A stretch of DNA of 50,083 bases from DASUPK01 sp035456265 (GCA_035456265.1 DATIDP010000072.1:1-50083), one strand, 5' to 3'. Shown: positions 33,085-41,603, numbered from the stretch's first letter. Notes: generated by a model from the sequence alone, not told the origin. Numbers and translations: made by a program.

Positions 33085-33220
33085 TGGGGCCGCGCGGGTC
33101 CGACTTCGAGAACCGGCAATGAAGGGGGTCTGCGAGCCGATTTCGTGCCCTTGACCCCGCCCTCGGCGAATCGTGAGCACTTTCCAGGGCCTGTCACGGG
33201 AAATCGCTCGGGATCCGTCC

Positions 33221-34102
33221 ATGATTGAGCTCCGACAGAGGCGCGTGGGAGCGAACGGCGTCGAGTTCACGGTCCTGGAGGCCGGCTCCGGGCCGTTGGC
33301 GCTCTGCCTGCACGGCTTCCCGGACTCGCCCCACACCTGGCGGCACCTGCTGCCGGCGCTTGCCGAGGCCGGCTTCCACGCGGTGGCGCCGTTCATGCGC
33401 GGGTTCACCCCCACGGCGGTTCCGGAGGACGGCTGCTTCAGCCTGGGCGCCCTGATCGCCGACGCCAACGCGCTCCACGACGCGCTCGACGGGGACGGCG
33501 AGGCGGTGCTGATCGGCAGCGACTGGGGAGCGGAGGCGGCCTATGGGGCGGCGGCGTTCGCGCCCGAGCGCTGGCGGCGCCTGGTGGCGCTGGCGATCCC
33601 GCCCCTCTCCATGGACGCCAGGCTCTTCACCGACTTCGAGCAGCTGCGGCGCTTCTTCTACATGTTCCTCTTCACCCAGCCGACCGCCGAGGAGGTGGTG
33701 GCCGCCGACGGGATGGCGTTCATCGATCGGCTCTGGGTGGAATGGTCTCCCGGCTACGACGCCACCGAGGACCTCGCCTTCGCGAAGGACTGCATCCGCG
33801 AGCGAGAACAGCTGTCGGCGGCGCTCGGCTACTACCGCGCCGCGCTCGGCGCCCCGGCTTCCTCGTGCGCGAAGTTCGAGGCCGAGCAGGGTGCGCTGGC
33901 GTTCGCCCCTCCGCAGCCCACCCTCTACCTGCACGGCGCCGACGACGGCTGCATCGGCGTCGACCTCGTCCGCGACGCCGAGGCGGCGCTCTCGGCCGGC
34001 TCCCGCTTCTCCGTCGTCGAGGGCGCCGGCCACTTCCTCCACCTCGAGCGCCCCGAGCTCGTCAACCAGGAGGTCCTGGGCTGGGTCTACGGTGATCGGT
34101 GA
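33221..34102 (+). CDS. Alpha/beta hydrolase (epoxide hydrolase/haloalkane-dehalogenase-like)
   Basis: 293-residue alpha/beta hydrolase. Oxyanion motif LCLHGFPDSPHTWRHLLPAL, Asp nucleophile in LIGSDWGAEAAY (nucleophile elbow G-x-D-W-G as in epoxide hydrolases), and catalytic His in VEGAGHFLHLERPE. An acid residue is plausible in LHGADDGCI. The Asp nucleophile argues for epoxide hydrolase or dehalogenase chemistry rather than an esterase. ATG 33221 is chosen because it begins directly before the conserved RRVGANGVEFTVLEAG; an upstream GTG at 33173 would add 16 residues. The stop overlaps the ATG of the next small gene (TGATG). Confidence 0.82.
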   Translation: MIELRQRRVGANGVEFTVLEAGSGPLALCLHGFPDSPHTWRHLLPALAEAGFHAVAPFMRGFTPTAVPEDGCFSLGALIADANALHDALDGDGEAVLIGSDWGAEAAYGAAAFAPERWRRLVALAIPPLSMDARLFTDFEQLRRFFYMFLFTQPTAEEVVAADGMAFIDRLWVEWSPGYDATEDLAFAKDCIREREQLSAALGYYRAALGAPASSCAKFEAEQGALAFAPPQPTLYLHGADDGCIGVDLVRDAEAALSAGSRFSVVEGAGHFLHLERPELVNQEVLGWVYGDR

Positions 34103-34344
34103 TGCGCCTGAAGCGGATCACCGACGAGCACGTGCTCCACGCGATCGTCGAGAAGGCGGGGGATGGCTTCTGCCCGGCTGCCGACGTGCTCCCCGCACTG
34201 CCGAAGCGGACGCACGCGGACCGGCGCCGGGCGCTCCACCGCTGCGTGGGCCGCGGCCTCGTCATCGAGCGCCGTGGCCCCGACGGGCGGGCCTACGTGG
34301 CGCTCGCCAGTGAGGGCTGGCGGCAGCTCAGAGAAGCCGCGTAG
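34102..34344 (+). CDS. Small winged-helix-like protein
   Basis: 80 residues. Helical start (RITDEHVLHAIVEKAGDGF), then DRRRALHRCVGRGLVIERR and GRAYVALASEGWRQL, a helix-helix-wing arrangement as in small transcription factors. The start overlaps the hydrolase stop, so it is coexpressed. No confident family match; call rests on composition and pattern. Confidence 0.55.
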   Translation: MRLKRITDEHVLHAIVEKAGDGFCPAADVLPALPKRTHADRRRALHRCVGRGLVIERRGPDGRAYVALASEGWRQLREAA

Positions 34345-34373
34345 CACCTAGCGCGAGCTTCATATTGCGTCCC

Positions 34374-34379
34374 TAACCT
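34374..34379 (+). promoter_or_regulatory. -10 hexamer for leaderless MMPL gene
   Basis: TAACCT, seven bases before the GTG at 34387; no Shine-Dalgarno. Confidence 0.45.
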
Positions 34380-34386
34380 CCGCCTC

Positions 34387-37098
34387 GTGAACGCGGGGAG
34401 ATTCTTCGAGCGGGTGGCAGGCGTCGCCGTGCGCTGGCCCTGGCTCGTGATCCTGCCCATCGTGGCGCTGACCGGCGCGGGGATCTTCGCCGCCACGCAG
34501 CTCGACACCAACGCCGGCACCGACACCCTCGTCAGCAAGGGCTCGTCGGAGTTCAAGGCGACCCAGGACTTCCATCAGAAGTTCGGCGACGAGCCCGTGA
34601 TCGTCCTGGTCAAGGAGGACCTGCGGAAGCTGGTGCTGACCAAGGACCTCGAGCCCCTGTTCGAGCTCGAGGAGTGTTTCGCGGGCGGCACGCAGCTGGC
34701 CAAGGTGCTGCCAAAGAAGCAGAAGTCGCCGCTGCCGCCGGTCTGCGACCGGATCGCGCAGCTTCACCCGAGCCACTCGGTCTTCGGTCCCGCGACCTTT
34801 CTCTATCTCAGCGTCGCGGGGATCCAGCAGGCGCTTCAGGGGCAGATCGGTGGCGCCACCCAGCAGGCGAGGGCCGCCGCCGAGCAGGCGCGGAAGGCCG
34901 CGGCCAAGCGCGGCGCCTCGGCGGCCGAGCAGCAGCAGGCCGCGGACGCCGCCGCGCGACAGATTCTGGGCCAGTTCCAGTCGGGCCTCGTCCAGATCGC
35001 ACTCCAGTACGGGATCACCTCGATCCCGCGCCTCGACGATCCGAACTTCGTCAGCCGGGTCGTCTTCGACGAGTCCAAGCCGGCCGGGACGCCGAAGGAG
35101 CGCTTCGGCTACCTGTTTCCGAACCGGAACGCCGCCCAGATCATCGTCCGGCTTCGCCCCGATCTGACCGACGCGGAGCGCCATGAGGCGATCGGCCTCT
35201 TCAAGCAGGCGGTCGAGGATCCCCGCTTCAGGCTCAGCGACGGCAGCTTCGTCGTCACCGGTGCGCCGGTGGTCGTCGACGCCGGCGCGCGGGAGCTCCG
35301 CAACCAGACGCTGCTCCTCCTCGGGGTGGCGGGGCTGGTGATGGCCCTCACCCTGCTGCTCATCCTGCCGAGGCCGCTGCGCCTGCTGCCGCTCGGCGTG
35401 GCGATCTCGGCCGGTGCGCTGACGCTGGGCCTGGTCGCGCTCTTCGGCGGCTCGCTCACCGTGGGTGCGATCGCGATGCTCCCCGTGCTCGTCGGCCTGG
35501 CGGTCGACTACGCGATCCAGTTCCAGGCCCGCTTCAACGAATCCCGCGTCGAGGGGGCACCGCCCGGACGGGCCGTCGCGGCTGCCGCCGCCGGGGGTGG
35601 CCCGGTGATCGGAGCGGCGTGCCTGGCGACGATCGCCGGCTTCGCCGTATTCGCTCTCTCACCGAGCCCCCTCGTGCGCTCGTTCGGACTGCTGCTGGTG
35701 ATCGGGGTCGCCCTCGCCTTCGCCGTTGCGCTGACCGGCGGCCTGGCGGCACTCGGGCTCTCGGCGTGGCGTGGCTCGGCCTCGGCCGGCCAGGAGGCGC
35801 CGGCGGCCCGGCATACGGCCGGCGCGGCCGCGCGCCTGCAGAGGACCGGCGTCGCCGCGATCGCACTCGCGTTGGCCAGCCCCAGGCGTGTCCTGGCGGC
35901 CGGCCTCCTGCTCGCGGTGTGCGGCTGGGTGGCGAGTGCGGGCACGGGCGTCGCGACCGACATCCGCGACCTCGCGCCGGCGAACCTGAAGGCGCTCGAC
36001 GACCTGAAGGAGCTCGAGAAGGAGACCGGCATCTCGGGTGACGTCAACGTGACCATCAGGGCGAATGACCCGACCGATCCGGCCGTCATCTCCTGGGCGG
36101 AGGGATTCCAGCAGCGCGTGCTGGCGCGGCACGGCTTCTCCGGAGCGGACCCCAGCTGCGCCGACGCCCAGATCTGCCCGGCCCTCTCGCTGACCGACTT
36201 CTTCGGAGGCGCCTCGTCATCGGGCTCCTCGACCTCGACGCAGAGCGTCGGGGACGTCCACGCCCTCGTTCAGGCGCTGCCCTGCTTCATCTCGCAGATC
36301 GTGATCAGCCATCAGGGCGAGTGCAGCCCCTCGGGCGGCACGCCGATCGGAGACACCGCCGATGTGGCGTTCGGCATCCGCGTGCAGCCGCTCACCGACC
36401 AGCAGGATCTGATCAACGACATCCGGGCCCAGATCGATCCGCCGGGCGGCCCGTCGCCGCCGTCGGGGACGACGGTCGAGCTGGCGGGGCTACCTGTGCT
36501 GGCGGCAGAGGCCAACACGGACCTCTCTCACAGCCGCTGGTGGCTGCCGCTCGCGGGGCTGTTCGCCGTCGGCGTGGTGCTGGCGGCGATCTACCGGTCG
36601 GTCCGGCGCGCTGTCGTGCCCCTGATCCCGGTCCTGATGGCCACCGGCTGGTCGGGATTGGTGGTGGCTGCGCTTGGCGTCGCGCTCAACCCGATGTCCG
36701 CCACCCTGGGCGCCCTGGTGATCGCGATCGCCACCGAGTTCAGCGTGATCCTGTCGGCCCGCTACGCGACGGAGCGCCGCAACGGTCTCTCCGTGGGCGA
36801 GTCCCTGCGGCGGACCTATCTGCGGACGGGTGCCGCCGTGCTGGCCTCGGGCGTCACAGCGATCGCCGGCTTCGCGGTGCTCGCGATCGCCGGGCTGCCG
36901 CTGCTCGACGACATCGGGCTGATCTCCGTGGCGCCGGTGCTCCGCGACTTCGGCCTGGTCACGGTGGTCGACCTCCTGGTTGCGCTCGCGGGCGTGCTGC
37001 TGGTCCTGCCGGCCGCGGTGGTCTGGTCAGAGGAGGGCTTCCGGGTCCCGTGGCGCGCTCGTCCGGCGCCGCTGGCGGCCGGCGAATCCGCTCCGTGA
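34387..37098 (+). CDS. MMPL/RND-superfamily transporter
   Basis: 903-residue polytopic transporter with two repeats. Each repeat has one hydrophobic segment, a large extracytoplasmic domain and a bundle of about five segments. The first bundle carries AMLPVLVGLAVDYAIQFQAR and the second ALVIAIATEFSVILSARYATE, the positions of the proton-relay residues in RND proteins (D in the first, E/S in the second). The first external domain includes an Ala/Gln-rich coiled-coil stretch (GATQQARAAAEQARKAAAKR). MMPL proteins export or move lipids and hydrophobic compounds in actinobacteria. GTG start with leaderless promoter. Its stop overlaps the GTG of the thioredoxin-fold gene, and a B3/B4-domain gene follows, forming a three-gene operon. 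Confidence 0.9.
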   Translation: MNAGRFFERVAGVAVRWPWLVILPIVALTGAGIFAATQLDTNAGTDTLVSKGSSEFKATQDFHQKFGDEPVIVLVKEDLRKLVLTKDLEPLFELEECFAGGTQLAKVLPKKQKSPLPPVCDRIAQLHPSHSVFGPATFLYLSVAGIQQALQGQIGGATQQARAAAEQARKAAAKRGASAAEQQQAADAAARQILGQFQSGLVQIALQYGITSIPRLDDPNFVSRVVFDESKPAGTPKERFGYLFPNRNAAQIIVRLRPDLTDAERHEAIGLFKQAVEDPRFRLSDGSFVVTGAPVVVDAGARELRNQTLLLLGVAGLVMALTLLLILPRPLRLLPLGVAISAGALTLGLVALFGGSLTVGAIAMLPVLVGLAVDYAIQFQARFNESRVEGAPPGRAVAAAAAGGGPVIGAACLATIAGFAVFALSPSPLVRSFGLLLVIGVALAFAVALTGGLAALGLSAWRGSASAGQEAPAARHTAGAAARLQRTGVAAIALALASPRRVLAAGLLLAVCGWVASAGTGVATDIRDLAPANLKALDDLKELEKETGISGDVNVTIRANDPTDPAVISWAEGFQQRVLARHGFSGADPSCADAQICPALSLTDFFGGASSSGSSTSTQSVGDVHALVQALPCFISQIVISHQGECSPSGGTPIGDTADVAFGIRVQPLTDQQDLINDIRAQIDPPGGPSPPSGTTVELAGLPVLAAEANTDLSHSRWWLPLAGLFAVGVVLAAIYRSVRRAVVPLIPVLMATGWSGLVVAALGVALNPMSATLGALVIAIATEFSVILSARYATERRNGLSVGESLRRTYLRTGAAVLASGVTAIAGFAVLAIAGLPLLDDIGLISVAPVLRDFGLVTVVDLLVALAGVLLVLPAAVVWSEEGFRVPWRARPAPLAAGESAP

Positions 37099-37760
37099 AC
37101 CGGCCGCGCGTCTACTCACTGATCGTCGGGATGGCGTTCATCGCCCTGATCGCCGTCGCCGGCGTGAACCTGATCTCGACGAAGAACAAGGGGGTGCTCG
37201 GGGCCCATGACGAGGGGGACCTGCCGCTGGCGCAGTTCGCGGTGCCGGACGCGCGCTCGAACGCCGGCGGTGACGCCAACATCGCCCAGGACGACTGCGA
37301 CGCCTCCCGGATCCCCTGTCCCTCCGGCGACATCCGGACGCCGGCCTGCAAGGTGAACGTCCCCGGCGCGATCCGGGTGTGCGACCTCTTCGACAAGCCG
37401 CTGGTGCTCTCGTTCTGGTTCACCCGCGGGGGGGACTGCGAGGACCAGGAGGACGTCTTCGAGCAGGCGTACAGGCGCTACTCCCCCAAGGTGAACTTCC
37501 TCGCGATCGACGTCCGCGACTCCGACTCCGAGGTGCGCAGGCTGATCGCGGAACGGCACTGGACCCACCCGATCGGCCTAGACCGCGACGGCGCCCTCTC
37601 GAACCTCTACCGGGTGGGCGGCTGCCCGACCTTCGTCTACGCGTACCCGGGCGGAGTGCTCCAGCACACCTCGATCGGCCAGCTCGACCAGCAGAAGTTC
37701 TTCGCGAATGTCGATGCGCTGATCGCTGCGACGAAGCAGAGAGATGAGACCCTCCGCTGA
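37095..37760 (+). CDS. Membrane-anchored thioredoxin-fold protein with degenerate active site
   Basis: 221 residues. One N-terminal hydrophobic segment (VYSLIVGMAFIALIAVAGVN) anchors it, and the rest is outside the cytoplasm. Residues about 90-215 follow a TlpA/peroxiredoxin fold: LVLSFWFTRGGDC at the active-site position and GGCPTFVYAYPGG at the cis-proline. The first Cys of the usual WCxxC is Gly112 while the second is kept as Cys115; an additional Cys (177) precedes the cis-proline and four further Cys lie in the N-terminal extension (DDCDASRIPC, TPACKV, IRVCDL). Redox activity, if any, must use an unusual pair. GTG start overlaps the MMPL stop. Confidence 0.78.
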   Translation: MNRPRVYSLIVGMAFIALIAVAGVNLISTKNKGVLGAHDEGDLPLAQFAVPDARSNAGGDANIAQDDCDASRIPCPSGDIRTPACKVNVPGAIRVCDLFDKPLVLSFWFTRGGDCEDQEDVFEQAYRRYSPKVNFLAIDVRDSDSEVRRLIAERHWTHPIGLDRDGALSNLYRVGGCPTFVYAYPGGVLQHTSIGQLDQQKFFANVDALIAATKQRDETLR

Positions 37761-38458
37761 TGAGCGAGGGGCGACACCAACGCGATCCCGGACGCGAAGC
37801 GGAGGAGCCGCTGCCCGAGGCTTGGGAGGTCGCGCCGGAGCCCGGCTGGATCGAGCCGGCGCTGGCCGAGGAGTTTCCGGGGCTCTCGCTCGTCTTCACG
37901 GTGCTCGAGACCACGACCGGCCGGAGCCCCGAGGCGCTGCGGGAGCGGCTCCGCACCCTGAGCGACCGGATCGGCGGTCCGCAGGCGATCCAGCTCCGAC
38001 AGCAGCCGATCCCCTGGGCCTACCGGGTCTTCTTTCGGCACATCGGGCTCGATCCCGACACGACCCGGACGCCCGTCGAGCAGCTGATCTTCGAGCGCAT
38101 CCACGACGGCGCCTTCAAGAGCCGGAATCGCGTCGACGACGCGCTCACGATCGCGATGGTGGAGGTGGGCGTCGCGCTCCGGGCCTTTGACGCCGACCGG
38201 GTGGAGGGGCGCCTCGGGCTCCGCCTCTCGGCCGAGGCGGAGAGCTTCGAGGGCCGGGCGTCGCCGCTTCCGGACGGCACGATCGTGGTCGCCGACGAGA
38301 GGCGGCCGCTCGGGATCATCTTCGACAGGACCGCCGATGGCCGCGGCGTCGGCCGGGGAACGCGCCGTGTCGTGCTGGTCGCGATCGGGGTGCGAGGCGT
38401 ACCCGACATTGCGCTCGAGGAGGCGCTTTGGGTGGCGGGCAGCGCCCTGGGCGCATAG
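37760..38458 (+). CDS. B3/B4 tRNA-binding-domain protein (phenylalanyl-tRNA synthetase editing-like)
   Basis: 232 residues. The core (residues about 45-225) matches the stand-alone B3/B4 domain (PF03483, COG3382) related to the editing domain of PheT: RQQPIPWAYRVFFRHIGLDPD, RTPVEQLIFERIHDG, SRNRVDDALTIAMVEVGVAL and AFDADRVEG. Such proteins may hydrolyse misacylated tRNA or bind amino acids; the substrate is unknown. The ATG overlaps the previous stop (TGATG), so it is translated from the MMPL transcript. Confidence 0.8.
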   Translation: MSEGRHQRDPGREAEEPLPEAWEVAPEPGWIEPALAEEFPGLSLVFTVLETTTGRSPEALRERLRTLSDRIGGPQAIQLRQQPIPWAYRVFFRHIGLDPDTTRTPVEQLIFERIHDGAFKSRNRVDDALTIAMVEVGVALRAFDADRVEGRLGLRLSAEAESFEGRASPLPDGTIVVADERRPLGIIFDRTADGRGVGRGTRRVVLVAIGVRGVPDIALEEALWVAGSALGA

Positions 38459-38495
38459 AATTCGGGGGGCACTCGTAGAGGAGGCTCAGAATCGC

Positions 38496-39026
38496 ATGCC
38501 GGAGCAGTTGCTCGAACGCCCCGACCTCCCGGAGGACCTGGTTCCACCAGCCCCGCCCGAGGGGCTCGACACCGTCCTTCACGAGCATGATGCGCGTGCG
38601 GCCCGCGCGGACCTCCGCCGCCAGATCGCGGCGATGGAGCTCGCGCTCGCCAGGCTCTTCGGATCGGCCTTCCCACGGAAGGAAATCGACTTCGCGGTCA
38701 GCGGACTGGGAGGCCCGCGCCTGCTGTCGGTCGACGAGCTCGAGCGGGTCCGGGACGGCCTCGCCACCCGGATCCAGGAGGTGAAGGCGGACCTCCACGA
38801 CTACGCGGTGGTCGAGGAGGGCAACCGCGCCCTGATCGAGCGGATGACCGCGGATCCGGCCTCCTACAAGTGGGTTCGGGTCTACAACGCGGACATCGGC
38901 GAGCCCGGGTGCAAGAACTGGCACGTCAAGCCGCGGTGGGGCCCGCTCGGCACGCTGATGGGCTGGTGGCGGGTCAAGATCTCCTCCGGTTGTCCGTTAG
39001 CCGAGGGGCCCCGGCCCCCTGAGTGA
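38496..39026 (+). CDS. Conserved hypothetical protein with GCKNWHV...SSGCP C-terminus
   Basis: 176 residues, family not named. The N-terminal two-thirds are charged and helical (AARADLRRQIAAMELALARL; LERVRDGLATRIQEVKADL), suggestive of a coiled coil. The last about 45 residues are distinct: WVRVYNADIGEPGCKNWHVK, then GTLMGWWRVKISSGCPL. Two Cys and one His here could bind metal. I have the impression of similar C-termini in other high-G+C actinobacteria, which I cannot verify. ATG at 38496 has GAGGAGG fourteen bases upstream. Confidence 0.65.
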   Translation: MPEQLLERPDLPEDLVPPAPPEGLDTVLHEHDARAARADLRRQIAAMELALARLFGSAFPRKEIDFAVSGLGGPRLLSVDELERVRDGLATRIQEVKADLHDYAVVEEGNRALIERMTADPASYKWVRVYNADIGEPGCKNWHVKPRWGPLGTLMGWWRVKISSGCPLAEGPRPPE

Positions 39027-39029
39027 GCG

Positions 39030-39578
39030 ATGGCGACGAAGCGACAGCGCCGCAAGCGGCGGCGGCGTGAGACGACGGGGGAGGGCCGGTCGTCCGGATC
39101 CGCGGGGCCGCCGATAGCGAGCGCTACCGGATCGAGCCGTTCGGGGGGCCGCCGAGCCACCCGGCCCGGTAGCGAGTCGCTGTTGGCACGCCGCGGACCG
39201 AACGACCGGCCCCCAGCCCCGTGGGGTGACTTTCCCCTCTCCGAGATTGCGGTGCTGGTCGGCATCGTCCTGCTCATCGCGGGCTTCTTCGTCGCGCCGC
39301 CGCAGGGCTTCGTGATGATCGCCGTCGGGCTCGCGCTCGGCTCCCTCGCGGGCCTCGAGCTTTCCATCCGCGAGCACTTCGCCGGCTTCCGGTCGCACAC
39401 CCTGCTGCTCGCCGCAGCGGTCGCGGTGCCGCTGTTCGGAGTCCTGTTCGTCGCGACGAACGTCCCGGCGCTGGTCTGCGTCGCGGCGGGCGCCGTGGCG
39501 TTCGGGGGCTCCGCCTGGCTCTTCGCCCAGGCCTTCAGGCGTCGTTCCGGCGGAGCCCTCTTCCGCCTCCGAGGTTGA
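39030..39578 (+). CDS. Small polytopic membrane protein
   Basis: 182 residues. A highly basic N-terminal tail (ATKRQRRKRRRRE) and Ser/Gly linker precede four hydrophobic segments: IAVLVGIVLLIAGFFVAP, GFVMIAVGLALGSLAGLEL, TLLLAAAVAVPLFGVLFVAT and ALVCVAAGAVAFGGSAWLFA. No catalytic motif. It starts three bases after the preceding gene's stop, so the two are likely an operon. Function unknown. Confidence 0.65.
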   Translation: MATKRQRRKRRRRETTGEGRSSGSAGPPIASATGSSRSGGRRATRPGSESLLARRGPNDRPPAPWGDFPLSEIAVLVGIVLLIAGFFVAPPQGFVMIAVGLALGSLAGLELSIREHFAGFRSHTLLLAAAVAVPLFGVLFVATNVPALVCVAAGAVAFGGSAWLFAQAFRRRSGGALFRLRG

Positions 39579-39582
39579 GCGG

Positions 39583-40008
39583 CTAGTTCAGCCGGCTGGC
39601 GAACTTCGCCTCGAGCGCCGCGACGAGGATCCGCCGCTGCCGCTCGGTCAGGGTGCCGACGCGCTTGCCCTCGCTCAGCGACGTCGAGGAGAGAAGCTTC
39701 CGGGAGCGGGCCCGGCCCCAGCGGCGCTGCGCGCAGAGGAGCTCGCCGAGGCTCATGCTCTCGACCTCCCATGGCGACTCCATGATCACCTCGGTGATGC
39801 TGCGGCGGCCGGCCGAGATCTCGCGCTTGAGGGCGGCGCGGGCAAGACGGACCTTGTTGGCGCGGGCGAGCGCCTCCATGCACTGAGATGTCCCCCTCTT
39901 GGTCCCTGCCTCGTCCGAGCCGTTCTGCTGGTCCACGATCGTCGGCTCGATCCGCCGATGCGGCATGGTAAGTGGGCGGGCAGGGGCAATCGTCGAAGCA
40001 GCGGTCAT
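39583..40008 (-). CDS. Actinobacterial IHF-like (mIHF-family) H2TH DNA-binding protein
   Basis: 141 residues. The core LARANKVRLARAALKREISA, SITEVIMESPWEVESMSLGE, RKLLSSTSLSEGKRVGTL and TERQRRILVAALEAKF follows the helix-two-turns-helix protein known from mycobacterial IHF, which bends DNA and organises the nucleoid. The basic groove residues and the terminal T-E-R-Q-R motif are retained. An N-terminal extension of about 43 residues differs from the usual short form; the ATG at 40008 is preferred because AGGAGGGAGAACTG immediately precedes it. Not next to gmk, the usual neighbour, so this may be a second paralogue (inference). A -35/-10 pair lies about 150 bp upstream. Confidence 0.8.
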   Translation of the reverse strand: MTAASTIAPARPLTMPHRRIEPTIVDQQNGSDEAGTKRGTSQCMEALARANKVRLARAALKREISAGRRSITEVIMESPWEVESMSLGELLCAQRRWGRARSRKLLSSTSLSEGKRVGTLTERQRRILVAALEAKFASRLN

Positions 40009-40158
40009 CAGTTCTCCCTCCTGCTAGGTCAGGAATAGTTGGCGGGTTCGTTGCGGCCGGCGTGCCCCAGTCGCTCTTTCGAGCCGGGGGAAGTGGACGG
40101 TCCTCTCCTTCTCATTCCCATCCACTCCCTGCCCCGGAAGCGCGCGGCGAGGTCGAAA

Positions 40159-40186
40159 CTTATACGTCTCGCGCGCCGAGAATCAA
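40159..40186 (-). promoter_or_regulatory. Promoter of the IHF-like gene
   Basis: Minus strand: TTGATT (40181-40186), 16-bp spacer, TATAAG (40159-40164). This is the most consensus-like sigma-A promoter in the window. The spacer is quasi-palindromic (CTCGGCGCGCGAG), so a regulator could bind between the boxes. The predicted leader is about 145 nt. Confidence 0.55.
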
Positions 40187-40267
40187 CACCCAAAAAATCA
40201 TCCCGTTCGCTAAGAGCAGATGTTTTGTCGAAGGGGGGAACTCCCGTCCATCCAGAGCGTCGAAACG

Positions 40268-40284
40268 CCGGGTGCCCCACCCGG
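40268..40284 (-). terminator. Hairpin after the serine-palmitoyltransferase-like gene
   Basis: CCGGGTG, loop of three, CACCCGG, about 27 bp after the stop on the minus strand. Seven perfect pairs; no proper U-tract, so termination strength is uncertain. Confidence 0.45.
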
Positions 40285-40310
40285 GGTTCGGCTCGGACGG
40301 ACCTCTCCGC

Positions 40311-41567
40311 CTACCCCTTTGGCAGGTCCGGGAAACCCTGGATGACGTCGGAGAAGATCTCGAGGGCCCGATCGAGCTGTCCTCGCTCGTGGGTCGCCAT
40401 CAGACTGGTCCGGAGAAGAGCGCCGCCCGGCGGCACCGCCGGATGGAGCGCGACGTTCGTGTAGACGCCGGCCTCGAAGAGCGCCTTCCAGAACAGGACC
40501 GCCTGCCAGTCCTCTCCGACGATCACCGGGACCACCGGGGTAGTGGCCTCGGTTCCGTCGGGAAGCGTCCCGGGCTCGACCACTTCGAGGCCGAGGTCGC
40601 GGAACCCCTGGCGGAGATAGGCCGCGTTGTCGAGGAGGCGGGACATCAGCTCGGGGCCCTCCGACCGGATGACCCGCAGTGCGCCGAGGGCGGCGCCGAC
40701 CGCCGCCGGAACGGCGGAGGCGCTGAAGATGAAGGAGCGGGAGGAGATCCGGAGGTACTCGATGACCTCCTCGGAGCCGGCGATGAAGCCGCCACAGGAG
40801 GCGAGGCTCTTGGAGAACGTGCCCATCCGCAGGTCGACCTCGTCCTCGAGCCCGAACAGCTCGCTGGCGCCGGCGCCCCGGCTGCCCAGGACCCCGACAC
40901 CGTGCGCCTCGTCGACCATCAGCCGCGCCCCAAAGCGGCGGCAGAGCTCAACGATCGGGGGCAGGTCGCAGACGTCGCCCTCCATCGAGAAGACGCCGTC
41001 GACCACGACCAGCGTGCCGCTCTCGTCGGCGACGGCCCGCTCGAGCATCGTCTCCAGCTTGTCCATCCGGTTGTGGCGGAAGGGCCGCAGGCGAGCGCCG
41101 GAGAGCTTGCAGCCATCGAGGATCGAGGCGTGGTCGCCGGAGTCGCAGATCACCGTGTCCCCGGGCTCGAGGATGGCGCTGATCGCTCCCAGATTCGACT
41201 GGTAGCCGGTCGTGTAGACGATGACGTCCTCGGTGCCCATCCACTCGGCGAGCTCGCGCTCCAGCTCGACGTGCATCGGCGTGGTTCCGTTCAGGAGCCG
41301 CGAGCCGGTGACGCCGGTCCCGTACTGCTCCAGGGCGTCCCGGGCCGCCTGTTTGACGCGCTCGTCGGTGGTCAGCCCCAGGTAGTTGTTGGAGCCGAGC
41401 ATGATCGTCTCCCGGCCTTCCATCTCGACCACCGGGCCGGCCTGGGACTCGAGGATCCTGAAGTAGGGGAGTAAGTCCGCCTGCTTGGCGGCCTCGAGCT
41501 GCTCGGCACGGTCGTGCGTGCGAGCCTTCTCGAAGACGTCCACCGGCGTTTGGGTGGAGTCGGACAT
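40311..41567 (-). CDS. Alpha-oxoamine synthase, serine palmitoyltransferase-like
   Basis: 418-residue PLP enzyme of the alpha-oxoamine synthase family, which condenses an amino acid with an acyl-CoA. PLP contacts: His146 (SGDHASILDGC), Asp219/His222 (VDEAHGVGVLG), and Schiff-base Lys253 (GTFSKSLASCGGF). The family includes serine palmitoyltransferase, KBL, BioF and HemA. Features favouring the SPT branch are RLLNGTTPMHVELERELAEW, the C-terminal ALFEAGVYTNVALHPAVPPG and GGALLRTSLM, which resemble the SPT form (YVN...P...G...LLRCS) more than BioF/KBL. No threonine dehydrogenase (KBL partner) or biotin genes adjoin. It is divergent, across 36 bp, from a candidate N-acyltransferase. ATG at 41567; CATACT lies eight bases beyond that ATG. 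Confidence 0.75.
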   Translation of the reverse strand: MSDSTQTPVDVFEKARTHDRAEQLEAAKQADLLPYFRILESQAGPVVEMEGRETIMLGSNNYLGLTTDERVKQAARDALEQYGTGVTGSRLLNGTTPMHVELERELAEWMGTEDVIVYTTGYQSNLGAISAILEPGDTVICDSGDHASILDGCKLSGARLRPFRHNRMDKLETMLERAVADESGTLVVVDGVFSMEGDVCDLPPIVELCRRFGARLMVDEAHGVGVLGSRGAGASELFGLEDEVDLRMGTFSKSLASCGGFIAGSEEVIEYLRISSRSFIFSASAVPAAVGAALGALRVIRSEGPELMSRLLDNAAYLRQGFRDLGLEVVEPGTLPDGTEATTPVVPVIVGEDWQAVLFWKALFEAGVYTNVALHPAVPPGGALLRTSLMATHERGQLDRALEIFSDVIQGFPDLPKG

Positions 41568-41588
41568 GCCCCGGAAGTATGCAGCTTG

Positions 41589-41594
41589 TAGCGT
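41589..41594 (+). promoter_or_regulatory. -10 hexamer for leaderless GNAT-like gene
   Basis: TAGCGT, nine bases before the ATG at 41604. On the other strand CATACT precedes the ATG of the condensing enzyme. Both genes start from a 36-bp gap, so their expression is probably linked. Confidence 0.4.
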
Positions 41595-41603
41595 CCCGCA
41601 CCG

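Larger units (their letters stand above)
40009..40310 (-). other. 302-bp intergenic region upstream of the IHF-like gene
   Basis: Contains the promoter and long leader of the IHF-like gene and the hairpin after the serine-palmitoyltransferase-like gene. It is more A+T-rich than its surroundings (for example CAAAAAATCA). I see no coding sequence in it. Confidence 0.6.

Noticed and set aside
40311..41567. Glycine C-acetyltransferase (KBL) or BioF call
   Set aside because: Not excluded, but there is no threonine dehydrogenase or biotin gene nearby and the C-terminal segment is closer to SPT; kept as the main alternative.
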